From positions 1,302,001 through 1,366,000 of the forward strand of contig NZ_BIFS01000001.1 of assembly GCF_003967555.1 (NCBI RefSeq): 64,000 nt of DNA, written 5' to 3'. The position numbers and the translations under genes are program-made. Of this stretch, positions 1 to 10,495 are shown in pieces. Numbering within the stretch: position 1 is the stretch's first letter; the number at the start of each line of letters is the position of its first letter. The notes below the pieces were generated by a model. The model was given only the letters and a program-made list of their open reading frames with translations. It was not told the DNA's origin and ran no database searches. Origin of the DNA: Dictyobacter kobayashii. Its GTDB lineage: Bacteria > Chloroflexota > Ktedonobacteria > Ktedonobacterales > Ktedonobacteraceae.

Positions 1-1166
1 GCCAGCAGATAAAAGCTAATAATGCCCGTGTTAAGGAAAGTAGCCAGGCATAAGGCGGGGCGATGGGCCAGGTATTGCTGTATAAACACACACAACAGCG
101 TCAAACCCATGTAGGTTGGATAATCCCAGCCATTCATTACAAACAGACCACCCAGCAACAGCGAGGTTACAAACAGGTTCAAATAGCGCGTCTTGCCAAT
201 ACCGAAGAGGTTCATCCCCTTCCCATTCGGCTCTAGAAACCAATTCAATGCGATGCCAATACAAAGAATGGTAAAAGCCAGCGTTAACACATGCGCATGA
301 AAACAGGACAAGACAAAACTAAAGGCCGGGAATTCATTGATGGTGTTATCAATGACCCGCGAAGGCGCGAACCAGTTAAACTGAAAACCAAAATCACCAT
401 GATGCGCCCACCATTGTTGCGTCGACGCCAGGTTGCCCAGCACAAGCGCCATCATCACACTGAGAAGACCATATGGGATGGCAGGCATCAATTGAGATTG
501 TTGAATTGCGTCGTTGTTCTCTTGCACACGCTGTCGCCACTGCCGGGCGCAGCCAACAATATTGCAGGTTACCCCAAACAGATTCAGGGCTGTTACCCCA
601 TAGAAAAAACAGATTCCAGTATTAAAAGCCACCGAGGAAGTTTGTCCCAGTAGCTTGGCCAGGGTGGCCATCGTGTAATGAGCATAGTAATAATAGTTGA
701 TACTATGTCCCGCATACCACATATCATTGGGTGGAAAATGAGGACTACGCATGATGCTTGACACAAAACCCTCATCCATAAACATCTCATAACCACGGAT
801 ATCGGGTTTCAAGGAACGCAATACACCTAGAAGCCCCATCATGCAAAAAAAAATGATTTCGCTCGTTATAATATACACGCGATTATGCCGCACCAGTTGC
901 CAGATCTGGGGAAACAGTGACAGGTAGGCAAAGCCACTGCCAGCAGCCAGCATCAACGTGATACCGAGAATAAATAACTGGCAATAGATCAGGGAATGCA
1001 GGCATATCAGCAAAAACCAGACACAAAAAGTCAGGATCGCAACCCCTAGAAGTTTGCTAAATGCCCAACCACGATCGGGCAAGTTACGAAAGACAGTAAA
1101 AGCGAGGGGAAGGCAGAGCAAACCCAACACTTCGATCAACGCCCATAATTGTACTAGTTCGATCAT
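1..1166 (-). CDS. DUF2298 (Chlor_Arch_YYY) polytopic membrane protein, partial
   Basis: Open from an ATG at 1166 to the window edge (388 codons, C-terminus missing), so it lacks a stop here. The ATG follows AGGGGAG at good spacing. The product is very hydrophobic, with repeated membrane segments. It contains the motif INYYYYAHY at about residue 155 and SRVIDNTINEFPAFSF at about residue 260, both typical of the DUF2298/Chlor_Arch_YYY family known from Chloroflexi and archaea. Family members run to 700-900 residues, so about half the protein is seen. The function of the family is unknown; the neighbouring GT39-like gene on the same strand suggests envelope glycosylation, which is inference. Confidence 0.85.
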   Translation of the reverse strand, partial: MIELVQLWALIEVLGLLCLPLAFTVFRNLPDRGWAFSKLLGVAILTFCVWFLLICLHSLIYCQLFILGITLMLAAGSGFAYLSLFPQIWQLVRHNRVYIITSEIIFFCMMGLLGVLRSLKPDIRGYEMFMDEGFVSSIMRSPHFPPNDMWYAGHSINYYYYAHYTMATLAKLLGQTSSVAFNTGICFFYGVTALNLFGVTCNIVGCARQWRQRVQENNDAIQQSQLMPAIPYGLLSVMMALVLGNLASTQQWWAHHGDFGFQFNWFAPSRVIDNTINEFPAFSFVLSCFHAHVLTLAFTILCIGIALNWFLEPNGKGMNLFGIGKTRYLNLFVTSLLLGGLFVMNGWDYPTYMGLTLLCVFIQQYLAHRPALCLATFLNTGIISFYLL

Positions 1167-1559
1167 AGACACTCCCCTAACGTTGCAATGCCAATAGACA
1201 GCCAGACAAATCTATTCTTCAAAGGAGATTGCGGTGTGACTCTACTGGATCACAAATATCTTATTCAGGTACATGATACACCGTATAGCAAACACAGTAA
1301 TTGGCCCTATGATCATCTTTTTTAAGTGAAAGAGATATAATCATCCATATTTCTTAGCAGTAATGAGCACATAATATGTGAGGGAGAAGCTTATATAAGC
1401 ATAAAAAGTTTCTTCTTCCAGCTGTTTTTATCATTAAAAACAAGCAAGAATAAGATTTACGCTACAATCTTATCAGAGACGAAAAACTGGCAGGGGGAGA
1501 TGGAATATGTAATCCTACCCAAGGATAAAAGTACTAATCGCAATATAACAGAAAAAAGC
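1167..1559. other. Intergenic region, no gene seen
   Basis: AT-rich 393 bp between two minus-strand membrane-protein genes. I see no convincing ORF, RNA gene or strong terminator. It probably carries the promoter of the DUF2298 gene. Confidence 0.5.
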
Positions 1560-3361
1560 CTATTTGGGAGGCAGATTTAGACCTGCCATCAGCTTTTCAA
1601 GCAGTTGCTGTGAGGTATAGGGATAATGGGGATCGCGCACAAAGATACGTGCGGTGGGGTGATCAAATACAGAGTAACTTTCATCCGCGCTACTATCATC
1701 CAGGGTAATCCCAAAGAGATGGGGATGATTTTCAAATTGCGCGGCCAGATGAAAACCCAGTTGACCACTAAAAAGCAATTGATAATAGCGGATTGTCAGG
1801 GGATAGCGTTCAGGCGCGCGTGGAATCGACTTATCAAGGCGATCTGTGGGCATAGCAATCACATTAACCGTGGGCAACAGGGTCGCCAGCTGTTGGGCTT
1901 TGGCTTGCGTATCATCTCCATAGAGATCTAATCCGGTCGTAGACTGACCATTAGAGTCCATATACGTCGCCTGCGTGTACTGTTCAGGTGTATGTTTTCC
2001 CACCGGAAAGGGTAAAGCATCATCCCATTGTTCATAAGTCAGGACACTGCCAGGAGCAATATGCTGATAGATCCAGTTAGACGCTTGAATGCGCGTATTA
2101 GGCTCACTATATACATTCAGCAAAGCCAGTCCCTGAAAGATGGTACCACCCAGAATAATAAAGAGTAGCAGCGCCTGTAGACAGGGTTTGAGCCAGGCAA
2201 AACGCTCCATGTAGTGATGATCAAACTGGCCAATGCGCTGCAACAAGACCACCAGGAACGCAGCCGCAATCACGGTCAGAAAGGGATAGATAGGAAGCAG
2301 GTAACGCATAAACTTTACATAGAAGCTCCCCACGATACCGCCATAAACAACCACCCAGACGATGACAATCAACCAGCTGCTATTCAGATTACGGCGTAGA
2401 AACCAGAGCAGCCAGAGACAACCAGCAATAGCGCTAACGCCCGCCGTAATACCCATACCCCAGAGCAATAAATTCTGCCCTTGATAAATAAAAGGCAGCG
2501 TACCAACAAATTGTCGTACATAGGGTAGGTCCAATGAGCCTCGCACCAGGCTACCTTGCTCCGAAACTTGCTGGATAAAGTTGGGCATATCCATTAAAGC
2601 ATAAGGTTGGGTAAAGAAGAAGACAAAGACCATTAAGATCGCGGCCCAGAAGAAATCCACGGCGAAATCGAAGAAATCACGACGCTGCCGCCAGCGTAGC
2701 CAGCCCGCGATCAACAGCGAGAAAACCAGGGGAGCGGCACTAAATTTGGTCGCCATCGCTAATCCATACGCCACGCCAGCCAGGCCCGCCCATAGAAATG
2801 GTCGCTGACTATCCACCCACATTACACAGGCGAAGATAGTTAATACTACAAAAAAAGCCAGCAGGGTATCTACCGCGTAAAAGTGTGACAATTGCAGGTG
2901 TAAGGGTATAAACACCTGGAGGGCGGCCGCCAGCAATGCGACATACCAGGCATGCGAGCGCAATTGTTTGGTCCGGCGCGCCAGCACACCCGCCAGGCGA
3001 CCGGTGAGCAGAATGGTTCCACTATCAAAAACAGCCGAGACAACACGACCGACCAGGGTAAGGGGGCAAAATTTTTGGGATCGTGCAGGTTATAACCCAT
3101 GAGATGCCCGATCAGAGCCAATAAGTAGATAGGAAAAGATCCATAAGCAAAAAACTGAGGATTGAGCGGGGAGCGGACTGGATTTATAAACTCGGCCCAA
3201 CTATTTGGCCAGCCAAGGGCAGTTACATGGAAGAGAATCTGTCGCTCATCTGGATGGAAACTGTTGCCTGCATCCCAGTTCAATCCATAAAGACGCAAGC
3301 CACAACCTAGTATAACCAGGCCCAACAACATCCAGAATTGCCAGCGTACAATTGGCTTCAC
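1560..3361 (-). pseudogene. GT39/PMT-like membrane glycosyltransferase, frameshifted
   Basis: Two overlapping reading frames (3361 down to about 3062, then about 3060 down to 1560) together make one roughly 600-residue protein. The N-terminal part has a membrane segment followed by NWDAGNSFHPDERQILFHV, the acidic first-loop motif of GT-C transferases of the dolichyl-phosphate-mannose type. The second part has about nine membrane segments and a C-terminal soluble domain. One extra C in the five-base run at 3062-3066 (G on the plus strand) joins the frames smoothly. Likely start is GTG at 3361 behind AAAGGGAAG; an in-frame ATG at 3439 lacks such a site. Family members transfer sugars from lipid carriers at the membrane. 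The single-base break may be a sequencing error. Confidence 0.75.
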
Positions 3362-3627
3362 GTCTTCCCTTTCTCTTATGGCGCCTGGCCAGACAAAGGC
3401 CACTATAGCCAGCCAGCAAGTATCACTATTTGATCCCAAGTATAGGGAATTACCTGGCCTGCGGTCAAGAGGTCATATCCATCCAATCTCAATTTATCAG
3501 TACCATTTTAAGCATTCCGCTACCAGTAGCAAATATTTTTTCCTTTTTGCCACCTTTAAAGGGTATAGCTTTTAATAAGGAAGTTAGATGAACACCTCGG
3601 CTGATTCTTCTTAAGATAGGAGTTGAC

Positions 3628-4113
3628 ATGCAACCGATACATCAGACAACACTCAAAAAATTGGATGGAGCACATTTCTTTTTTGCCTCACCGGGTCCAG
3701 CACGCCACAATTCATTATTGGTCGATACCATCGAACTTTTTGTGCCGCGCTATGTTCCAAACGCCTATCTCTTGCACCTCCAGGATCAGGCCAATACAAT
3801 TGCAATTTTTGAACGAGAGCAGCTACAACAACTTGGTGTGGCCAACGTTCACCCATCCGACCTACCTGATATTCTACTCTATCAAGCCAAAAAGCAGGTC
3901 CTATTCTGTATTGATGTACTCAATCGCCATGGCAGCATTTCTTATGGGCGCAAACATTTCCTGGAACAGCTGATGCTAGCATGTCCTCTACGGCGCATTT
4001 ATATCAGCTCATGTTACGATTTTCATGACTATAAGCAAATTGCCAGCCAGATTGCCTGGGGAACCTATACCTGGCTCGCCCATGCTCCCGAACACATTAT
4101 CTTCCACTGGTGA
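3628..4113 (+). CDS. Orphan BsuBI/PstI-like restriction endonuclease C-terminal domain protein
   Basis: 161 residues, ATG behind TAGGAG. The C-terminal half (residues about 75-160) resembles the catalytic region of BsuBI/PstI type II endonucleases: PDILLY, a run of hydrophobics ending in IDVLNRHGSISYGRKH, then the helix with IAWGTYTWLAHAPEHIIHF-like ending. In the family the PD and the following acidic residue plus downstream charged residues form the metal site; here the second acid is D rather than E. The usual N-terminal DNA-binding half is absent (PstI-type enzymes are about 320 residues) and no methyltransferase gene is nearby. It may be a domesticated or regulatory nuclease-fold protein. 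The family call rests on remembered motifs. Confidence 0.6.
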   Translation: MQPIHQTTLKKLDGAHFFFASPGPARHNSLLVDTIELFVPRYVPNAYLLHLQDQANTIAIFEREQLQQLGVANVHPSDLPDILLYQAKKQVLFCIDVLNRHGSISYGRKHFLEQLMLACPLRRIYISSCYDFHDYKQIASQIAWGTYTWLAHAPEHIIFHW

Positions 4114-4162
4114 GTCCGGACCAATAAATTGAGGCGCGTACATGAACTTTGACATAGCATAC

Positions 4163-6664
4163 TCAGGCTGCCGCATGTCCCTGACCATTAATACTGGCAA
4201 TGATGGCATCATCGCCATAGGGTTGCACGCTAATCGCGATCTCGTCGTTCACGACATCGGCAAGTATGATATCACCCGGCTTAAAGGTGCCACGTAAGAG
4301 TGCCTCAGCCAGGGTATCATCCAGCAGACGCTGTACGGTGCGCCTGAGAGGGCGAGCACCATATTCGGTGCTGTAACCACGCTCGACGAGAAAGGTGCGC
4401 GCCTCATCAGTGACCTGCAACTCGATAAAGCGGGCAGCCACACGCTGCTGCGTCTGAGCAACCATGAGATCAACAATTTCACGCAGGTGTGAGAGCTCAA
4501 GAGGATGAAAAACCACTGTCTCATCAATACGATTAAGCAATTCAGGCCGGAAGACTTCTTTTAGTCCTTTAAGTATCTGCTCTTGCATATGCAAGTAGCG
4601 AGCCTGGCGCTGCTCTTGTTCACGATGGCGACTGGTAAAGAGCATTGTCCCGGGCTGCGTATGGGTAGTTCCAATGTTAGAAGTCAGAATGATAATGGTA
4701 TGGCGAAAATCTACCCGCACTCCATGAGCATCAGTCAAACAACCATCCTCTAACATCTGTAAGAGTAGATCAAACACCTTGGGGTGAGCCTTCTCAATCT
4801 CATCGAACAGCACCACGCTATATGGTCGACGACGCACCGCTTCAGTCAACTGACCAGCCTGATCATAGCCAACATATCCAGGAGGAGCACTGATCAGGCG
4901 CGAAGCATGATGACTCTCCATAAACTCCGACATATCCAGTTTTAACATCGCCTCTTCATTCCCAAACAAAGTGAACGCCAGGGCACGGGCCAGCTCCGTT
5001 TTACCTACACCAGTTGGGCCCACGAAGATGAAAGAACCGATTGGGCGCCGGCTATCGCGTACATTTGCTCGTGAGCGCCTGATAGCCCTGGCAACCGCCT
5101 GCACAGCCTCGTGCTGTCCAATTACACGCTTATGCAGGTCAACCTCCAGATTAAGTAACCTGAGGCGCTCCTCGCCAGCTATTTGTACAACCGGAATACC
5201 AGTCCACATCGCTACGACGGCCGCGATATCCTCTGCCATCACAACGGGACCATGTTCGCGATGGAAGCTATACCAATCCTGCTCAGCTTGCCATAAATCC
5301 TGGCGCAACTGACGCTCCTGACGTAACAAATAGGCGGCCTGGGGGAAATCACGCCTGGTAATGGCATTATCTTTCTCGTGATGTACAGCATCTAGTGTAT
5401 CGCGCATATGCAATATATCATCAGAAAAAAATGAGCGCCGAACACAAACACGGGCCGCCGCCTCATCCAGGACATCTAAAGCTTTGTCGGGCTGAAAACG
5501 ATTCGGAATATAGCGTATGGACATTTTTACGGCCGCCTGCAATGCCTCATCACTTAGCTTTAGACCATGAAATTCCTCATAACGTGGTCGTAGACCCTGT
5601 AAGATTTGCAAGGTCTCTTCAGGTGTGGTTTCAGAGACCATAACAGGTTGAAAACGACGCTCAAGGGCGGGATCAGCTTCGATGGTCTTGCGATACTCAT
5701 CCAGGGTGGTCGCACCAATGCACTGGAACTCACCACGGGCCAGCATAGGTTTAAACAAATTGGCCACATCCAGTGAACCCTCTGCTACCCCTGCCTGAGC
5801 CAGGGTATGCAGTTCATCAATAACGACAATAATAGCTGGTGTTATCATAATCTCATGCAGAATATGTTTGAGCCGTTCCTCCAGATCACCACGAAATTTA
5901 GTGCCAATTGCCAGCGAACCAACATCAATAGCAACAATCCGGTGGTTCAATAAGTTGTCCGGTACGCGTCCTTGCACAATACGCAGAGCCAGGCCCTCAG
6001 CAATCGCCGTCTTTCCCACTCCTGCCGAGCCAATCAGGGCAGCATTGTTTTTGGTTCGCCGCGACAAGATTTGCATGGTACGTTCAAGCTCGACCTCACG
6101 TCCAATCAAAGGGTCCAATAATCCTTCGAGGGCGGCCAGTGTAAGATCACGGCTAACCTGGTTAAGCATTGGTGTGGCCTCATAGCGAGTATGATATTGG
6201 GTGGACAAGAGCAGGCGTTCATAGCCTCCATTCATCAAAGCAGAAAATTGGTCACGGGCCACATCCAGGTGAATGCCAAAGCTCTCCAGCACCCCTAATG
6301 CCACACTATTCTGCTCCTCCAAAATGGCCAGAAACAAGTGCTCCAAACTGACCAGCCCCATCTCCCCTTCGTTCGCGACCTCTTCCGCCCGCGCCAGTGT
6401 GGCCCGAGCCGCCACATTTAATGACGGCTCACTTAAAATAGCTTTATTGCCACGCCCAATTACGAAATCTAAGGCCTGGGTAATGCTCATAGTACTTACA
6501 TGTAGAGACGCAAATAAGCCCTCGATCAACGTATCTTGCAATCTCAAGATGCCAAGCAGCAGATGCTCAGAGCCAATCAAGCGATGCCGTAAACGTTGGG
6601 CTTCCTCACGAGCAAATGCGATGACCTGTCGCACATCCGGGCTATATTTGTCATATCTCCCCAT
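4163..6664 (-). CDS. clpC: ClpC-type AAA+ unfoldase
   Basis: 833 residues, normal for ClpC. ATG at 6664 follows GGAGAGAG. Order: two Clp N-terminal repeats (about 5-145), first AAA domain with Walker A GSAGVGKT at 212-219 and Walker [10 protein letters not shown], a middle segment of about 410-475 that is coiled and UVR-like, second AAA domain with GPTGVGKT at 549-556 and Walker [13 protein letters not shown], and a C-terminal D2-small domain ending in a charged tail. It unfolds proteins for ClpP in the cytosol. The loop that carries the VGF/LGF ClpP-docking tripeptide in other ClpC proteins reads GTMLFTSR here, so docking is likely but not certain. Stands alone on the minus strand; no CIRCE element seen upstream. 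Confidence 0.95.
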   Translation of the reverse strand: MGRYDKYSPDVRQVIAFAREEAQRLRHRLIGSEHLLLGILRLQDTLIEGLFASLHVSTMSITQALDFVIGRGNKAILSEPSLNVAARATLARAEEVANEGEMGLVSLEHLFLAILEEQNSVALGVLESFGIHLDVARDQFSALMNGGYERLLLSTQYHTRYEATPMLNQVSRDLTLAALEGLLDPLIGREVELERTMQILSRRTKNNAALIGSAGVGKTAIAEGLALRIVQGRVPDNLLNHRIVAIDVGSLAIGTKFRGDLEERLKHILHEIMITPAIIVVIDELHTLAQAGVAEGSLDVANLFKPMLARGEFQCIGATTLDEYRKTIEADPALERRFQPVMVSETTPEETLQILQGLRPRYEEFHGLKLSDEALQAAVKMSIRYIPNRFQPDKALDVLDEAAARVCVRRSFFSDDILHMRDTLDAVHHEKDNAITRRDFPQAAYLLRQERQLRQDLWQAEQDWYSFHREHGPVVMAEDIAAVVAMWTGIPVVQIAGEERLRLLNLEVDLHKRVIGQHEAVQAVARAIRRSRANVRDSRRPIGSFIFVGPTGVGKTELARALAFTLFGNEEAMLKLDMSEFMESHHASRLISAPPGYVGYDQAGQLTEAVRRRPYSVVLFDEIEKAHPKVFDLLLQMLEDGCLTDAHGVRVDFRHTIIILTSNIGTTHTQPGTMLFTSRHREQEQRQARYLHMQEQILKGLKEVFRPELLNRIDETVVFHPLELSHLREIVDLMVAQTQQRVAARFIELQVTDEARTFLVERGYSTEYGARPLRRTVQRLLDDTLAEALLRGTFKPGDIILADVVNDEIAISVQPYGDDAIIASINGQGHAAA

Positions 6665-6869
6665 CTCTCTCTCCTTATGACGTCACTATCAATCGCAGTA
6701 TCTTATGAAATACATATCGGGAGGACTGCTTTTTTTAGCAGAGCCATGAATAGATGGCAGATAAATTAGGGGAGAAAGTCCCTGTAAATTACACATCTTC
6801 AGAAGAGGTTAGTAACAGATATAGTGAGAAGTAGAGAGGATAACAATTACGCTCAAAGAGGTGCACAAA

Positions 6870-6902
6870 AAAAGGACCAGCTTTTAAAGCTAATCCTTTT
6901 AA
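6870..6902 (-). terminator. Intrinsic terminator after tRNA-Arg
   Basis: Read on the minus strand, a stem AAAGGATTAGCTT pairs with AGCTGGTCCTTT and is followed by a T run, two bases past the CCA end of the tRNA. Confidence 0.75.
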
Positions 6903-6903
6903 G

Positions 6904-6979
6904 TGGCGTACCCGATAGGAGTTGAACCTACGACCTACAGATCCGCAATCTGTTGCTCTATCCACTGAGCTACGGGTAC
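6904..6979 (-). tRNA. tRNA-Arg (anticodon GCG)
   Basis: 76 nt including an encoded CCA. Acceptor GTACCCG pairs with CGGGTAC, discriminator G. D stem GCTC/GAGC, anticodon stem ACAGA/TCTGT with loop TTGCGGA, T loop TTCAACT. The anticodon GCG would read CGC and CGU; most bacteria use ACG (inosine) for this box. Confidence 0.88.
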
Positions 6980-7007
6980 TCAACCTGTCTTTCGACATCT
7001 GTCAGAA

Positions 7008-7036
7008 ATTATAGCAGATTCTCTGAAAAACGTCAA
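7008..7036 (-). promoter_or_regulatory. Sigma-70-type promoter of tRNA-Arg (first copy)
   Basis: On the minus strand TTGACG, a 17-bp spacer and TATAAT, ending about 28 bp upstream of the tRNA 5' end at 6979. Confidence 0.8.
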
Positions 7037-7111
7037 GGCTCTCTAAACAGAAACCTTTACACATTAAAGAGCTTTACGCTATGAGCGATACATAGGGCAA
7101 AGCTCTATGCG

Positions 7112-7187
7112 TGGTGTACCCGATAGGAGTTGAACCTACGACCTACAGATCCGCAATCTGTTGCTCTATCCACTGAGCTACGAGTAC
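7112..7187 (-). tRNA. tRNA-Arg (anticodon GCG), second copy
   Basis: 76 nt with encoded CCA, nearly identical to the copy at 6904-6979. It differs at the acceptor (GTACTCG, giving one T-G wobble) and has discriminator A instead of G. Anticodon loop TTGCGGA again. Each copy has its own promoter, so this is a duplicated gene rather than one operon. Confidence 0.87.
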
Positions 7188-7271
7188 TCATATCAGTATG
7201 CTTGATGGACATGTGATCAAGAGGCCTGTAAGGGTCCTCCTGGTTTTTTATGTCTCTCACTGACGGAGATA

Positions 7272-7300
7272 ATAATATCAGAGCCACTGGTATTTGTCAA
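7272..7300 (-). promoter_or_regulatory. Sigma-70-type promoter of tRNA-Arg (second copy)
   Basis: On the minus strand TTGACA, a 17-bp spacer and TATTAT, about 85 bp upstream of the tRNA at 7187. Confidence 0.7.
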
Positions 7301-7408
7301 TATGTTTTCGGCCATATAACAAAAATTGCTCGTGAATAGCTGGTGGCGCCCGACAGACCAGATAAAAAAAGTGAACGGAGCCAGGACTGGCGTGCAAGAA
7401 AACAAAAA

Positions 7409-7430
7409 GGGTTCCAGCTATGTGGAACCC
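7409..7430 (-). terminator. Terminator downstream of the ArsR-type gene
   Basis: Stem GGGTTCCA/TGGAACCC with a 6-base loop, followed on the minus strand by TTTTTG. It lies about 320 bp past the ArsR-type gene; no other gene is seen in 7431-7751. Confidence 0.55.
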
Positions 7431-7751
7431 CCTTAAAACACTTCAGGCCATAGGGATCATGTAATCGCAACATCAATTGGTGAAAAATATCCCAGAAAAC
7501 GCTTGGACACATCCTTGATGCTTATTTAAGTAGAGAGATGAAGCTTGATCATAATGGTAAAAAGCAACTTGAACGCCGCTCGCCATTAGCGAGCATTATC
7601 GCCACATCTCAGCTATAGCATACAAATTCATGCTTGAAAAACATATTAGATCCCTGCTAGCCATCCTCATTGATCTGAATAGCCTACGTACTGAAACATT
7701 TGGAAACACCGCTCATCCAAATGAACAACATATGGCTATACTGATGGCAGA

Positions 7752-8171
7752 TTATGCAAGTCCATCAATTACGTCACGGGCACGATTAAGGGCATCGCGG
7801 CGGACATAATAGTAAGCCCACAAACCCTTCTTACGACAGTCCACCAGGCCAGCGTCTCTTAAGATACGTAGATGATGTGAAATGGTCGGCTGCTCCAGAG
7901 TGAAGCTCTCTACGATTTCAAAGACACATACTTCCCCTTCATGACGACTCAATAAACTCAGGATACGTAAGCGGGTTGGATCAGCAAGCGCTTTTAATAA
8001 ACGGGCCTGTACAACGGCATCTTCTTCTGTCAGCGTGGGTACAAATTTTGGCGTAATAACGCTGGGGTTGTTTAAAGGGGCAGTTTGCCTATTGAGCATC
8101 CCGACCGTGTTTGCTGCACCATTTGGAACTGAAGTTGTTCGATTTGCATTTCCCTGATTCATCGATGTCAT
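7752..8171 (-). CDS. ArsR/SmtB-family transcriptional regulator
   Basis: About 139 residues from the ATG at 8171, chosen because AAGGAG sits about 7 bases upstream; the ATG 24 bases earlier abuts its own GGGAGG too closely. The first 40 residues are polar and probably disordered. The winged helix follows: LADPTRLRILSLL, then a recognition helix in TLEQPTISHHLRILRDAGLV and a wing KKGLWAYYYV. In metal-sensing ArsR proteins the helix before recognition carries CVC; here it reads EVCVFEIV with one cysteine, so the ligand may not be arsenite. It binds DNA as a dimer and normally represses. No transporter or metal gene is adjacent. Confidence 0.85.
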   Translation of the reverse strand: MTSMNQGNANRTTSVPNGAANTVGMLNRQTAPLNNPSVITPKFVPTLTEEDAVVQARLLKALADPTRLRILSLLSRHEGEVCVFEIVESFTLEQPTISHHLRILRDAGLVDCRKKGLWAYYYVRRDALNRARDVIDGLA

Positions 8172-8398
8172 TTTCTTCTCCTTCCATCCTCCCAACCGGA
8201 TGTAAAACCTATAATAGATTTGTGGCTTATGGTATGTGTATACCTACAATTATTATAGAACTCTATCCAAATTGTTAGTCACTAATATGCATCTTTTCGT
8301 TTTTAAATTTTTTAAAGCACCTTATTTAGCTTTTCATAAAGCCGCAAAAAACAAATAAATATTCATTAATGCTAATACAATGATGAAGAAAAACATAG

Positions 8399-8446
8399 AA
8401 AAAGGCGTCGATATAAGCACCGTGGTGCTTATATCGACGCCTTTTT
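8399..8446. terminator. Bidirectional-looking terminator of aspS
   Basis: Perfect inverted repeat with 23-bp arms (AAAAAGGCGTCGATATAAGC and 3 more bases) and a 2-base centre. It lies 35 bp past the aspS stop, and the T run faces the minus direction as required for aspS. Confidence 0.8.
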
Positions 8447-8480
8447 CTGTAGAAGTGGTTACAATTACCCTCTTAAACGG

Positions 8481-10274
8481 TTACTGGTGTTTTTCCTCGG
8501 GCCGCACATTAAGATGCAGCTCTTTCAGCTGCTTGTCTTCAACTGGCGCTGGTGCGCCCATCAACAGATCCATGGCGCTCTGCGTCTTGGGGAAAGCAAT
8601 AACCTCTCGAATGCTGTCCGCGTCAGCGAGCAGCATAATCAAGCGATCGATACCCAGCGCGATGCCCCCATGGGGAGGGGCTCCATACTCAAAAGCTTCC
8701 AGCATATGACCAAATTGCTCTTTAATCTGCTCATCGGTCATATTCATCAATGAGAAAACTTTGCGCTGCAGTTCAGCAACGTTAATACGAACACTACCAC
8801 CGCCAATCTCAAAACCATTACAGATGATGTCATACTGCCGGGCGCGGACATTAAGAGGATCACTGTCTAGATGGCTGATATCGGCTTCGTCCATGCCTGA
8901 GAAGGGATTATGCTCAGCATCATAGCGTTTGAGCTCTTCATCATAATGGAATAGTGGGAAATCGACGACCCAGCATAGAGCCATCTCGTCTGGATCGATC
9001 AGGTTCAGCCGCTCGGCCAGTTTGTTGCGTAAGCGGAAGAGAACGTCATTACTGACCTTGGCACTATCGGCAACAAAGAGGAGCAGATCTCCAGGTTTGC
9101 CCTCAAGGCGGTCAACGATAGCCTGTACTTCTTCGGCGGTCATAAATTTAGTCAACGGTGATTTAATATCACCATTGGCGCTGATTGCCAGCGAGACCAG
9201 GCCCTTGGCGCCCAGGGTACGCGCAAATTCGGTGAGTTCATCCACCTCTTTACGGCTATAGGTGCTGGCTCCAGGAACTTTAATGCCTTTAACCATCCCA
9301 TTGGCAGCCAGAGCACCTTTAAAGACGCCAAAATTGCCTGCGCTGGCCAGATCGGAAATCTCTACCAGGGGCAGCTCAAAACGCAAATCGGGATGATCCG
9401 AGCCATAGCGATCCATCGCTTCCTTATAGCTCAAGCGGGGAAACGGACGCTGTTTGATACGCTTGTTAGTTGCAGTCTCAATCAGATGGATCAGCAGCTT
9501 CTCGATCAAAGACATCACATCTTCTTCAGAGACAAAGGACATTTCCAGGTCCAACTGCGTAAATTCAGGCTGGCGATCGGCTCGCTGATCTTCATCGCGG
9601 AAACAACGCGCAATCTGGAAATAACGGTCCAATCCACCCACCATCAACAGCTGCTTCAACTGCTGAGGCGACTGGGGCAGTGCATAGAACTCGCCAGGGT
9701 AAAGACGGCTAGGTACCAGATAGTCACGAGCACCTTCTGGCGTGCTCTTCATCAGGATAGGTGTCTCTACTTCAATGAAGCCGCGCTCATCCAGGTAATC
9801 TCGCATGGCTTTTACAACACGATGCCTTAAGATTACATTCTCGCGCATACGAGGACGACGCAGGTCAAGGTAGCGATATTTCAAACGGAGCGATTCATCG
9901 ACCTGCACAGTATCACTGATGGGGAAAGGAGTTGTGCGAGCAGGGTTTAAGATTTGAATATTCTCTGCCGCGATCTCAATCTCACCGGTACTTAACTGTG
10001 GATTTTCTGTGCCAGGCAGACGACGTACGACTTTACCTGTTACCTGTACCACAAATTCTGAACGCAGCTCAGTGGCTGCTTTATGGGCTTCAGCCGACTT
10101 TTCGGGGTCGCAGACAACCTGCGTCATGCCATAGCGATCACGGATATCTAAGAATATAAGTCCGCCATGGTCACGGCGCCGGTTAACCCAACCAGCCAAT
10201 TTGACTACCTGGCCCACTGAAGACGCATTTAATTCACCACACGTATGCGTGCGGTATTGCACCTCAAAACCCAC
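8481..10274 (-). CDS. aspS: Aspartyl-tRNA synthetase
   Basis: 597 residues, the usual length for the bacterial type. Starts with GTG at 10274 behind AAAGGAG. Domain order: N-terminal OB-fold anticodon-binding domain (about 1-110, GWVNRRRDHGGLIFLDIRD), class II catalytic core with motif 2 around FRDEDQRADRQPEFTQ (about 217-232), a GAD insertion domain (about 290-420), and motif 3 GIALGIDRLIMLLA near residue 540. It charges tRNA-Asp with aspartate in the cytosol. Whether it also charges tRNA-Asn cannot be decided here. No T-box motif is seen in the leader. Confidence 0.96.
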   Translation of the reverse strand: MGFEVQYRTHTCGELNASSVGQVVKLAGWVNRRRDHGGLIFLDIRDRYGMTQVVCDPEKSAEAHKAATELRSEFVVQVTGKVVRRLPGTENPQLSTGEIEIAAENIQILNPARTTPFPISDTVQVDESLRLKYRYLDLRRPRMRENVILRHRVVKAMRDYLDERGFIEVETPILMKSTPEGARDYLVPSRLYPGEFYALPQSPQQLKQLLMVGGLDRYFQIARCFRDEDQRADRQPEFTQLDLEMSFVSEEDVMSLIEKLLIHLIETATNKRIKQRPFPRLSYKEAMDRYGSDHPDLRFELPLVEISDLASAGNFGVFKGALAANGMVKGIKVPGASTYSRKEVDELTEFARTLGAKGLVSLAISANGDIKSPLTKFMTAEEVQAIVDRLEGKPGDLLLFVADSAKVSNDVLFRLRNKLAERLNLIDPDEMALCWVVDFPLFHYDEELKRYDAEHNPFSGMDEADISHLDSDPLNVRARQYDIICNGFEIGGGSVRINVAELQRKVFSLMNMTDEQIKEQFGHMLEAFEYGAPPHGGIALGIDRLIMLLADADSIREVIAFPKTQSAMDLLMGAPAPVEDKQLKELHLNVRPEEKHQ

Positions 10275-10423
10275 GTGAGTATCACTCCTTTAAGCTATTA
10301 CAGAAACCATAGACGGCATCAAGCGTCTGGATATGTTTTGCATGCTCGGTCATAAGAGGATCATTCGACATCCACAACGGCCGCCACTGACTTCTGGAGC
10401 TTTTCTATGTCGTTACTAAAAAT

Positions 10424-10453
10424 CACTGCTGCACCCGAAAGTTAACAGCAGTG
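10424..10453 (-). terminator. Terminator of the PP2C/propeller gene
   Basis: Stem CACTGCTG/CAGCAGTG with a 14-base loop, followed on the minus strand by ATTTTT. It separates the broken phosphatase gene from aspS. Confidence 0.7.
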
Positions 10454-10495
10454 AAACAGATCTCTTTCTCTTATTGTGGCACGGTCGTCAATCCT

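Noticed and set aside
10275..10423. T-box leader for aspS
   Set aside because: No AGxGTGG/TGGNACCGCG-type T-box sequence; only a promoter-like stretch.
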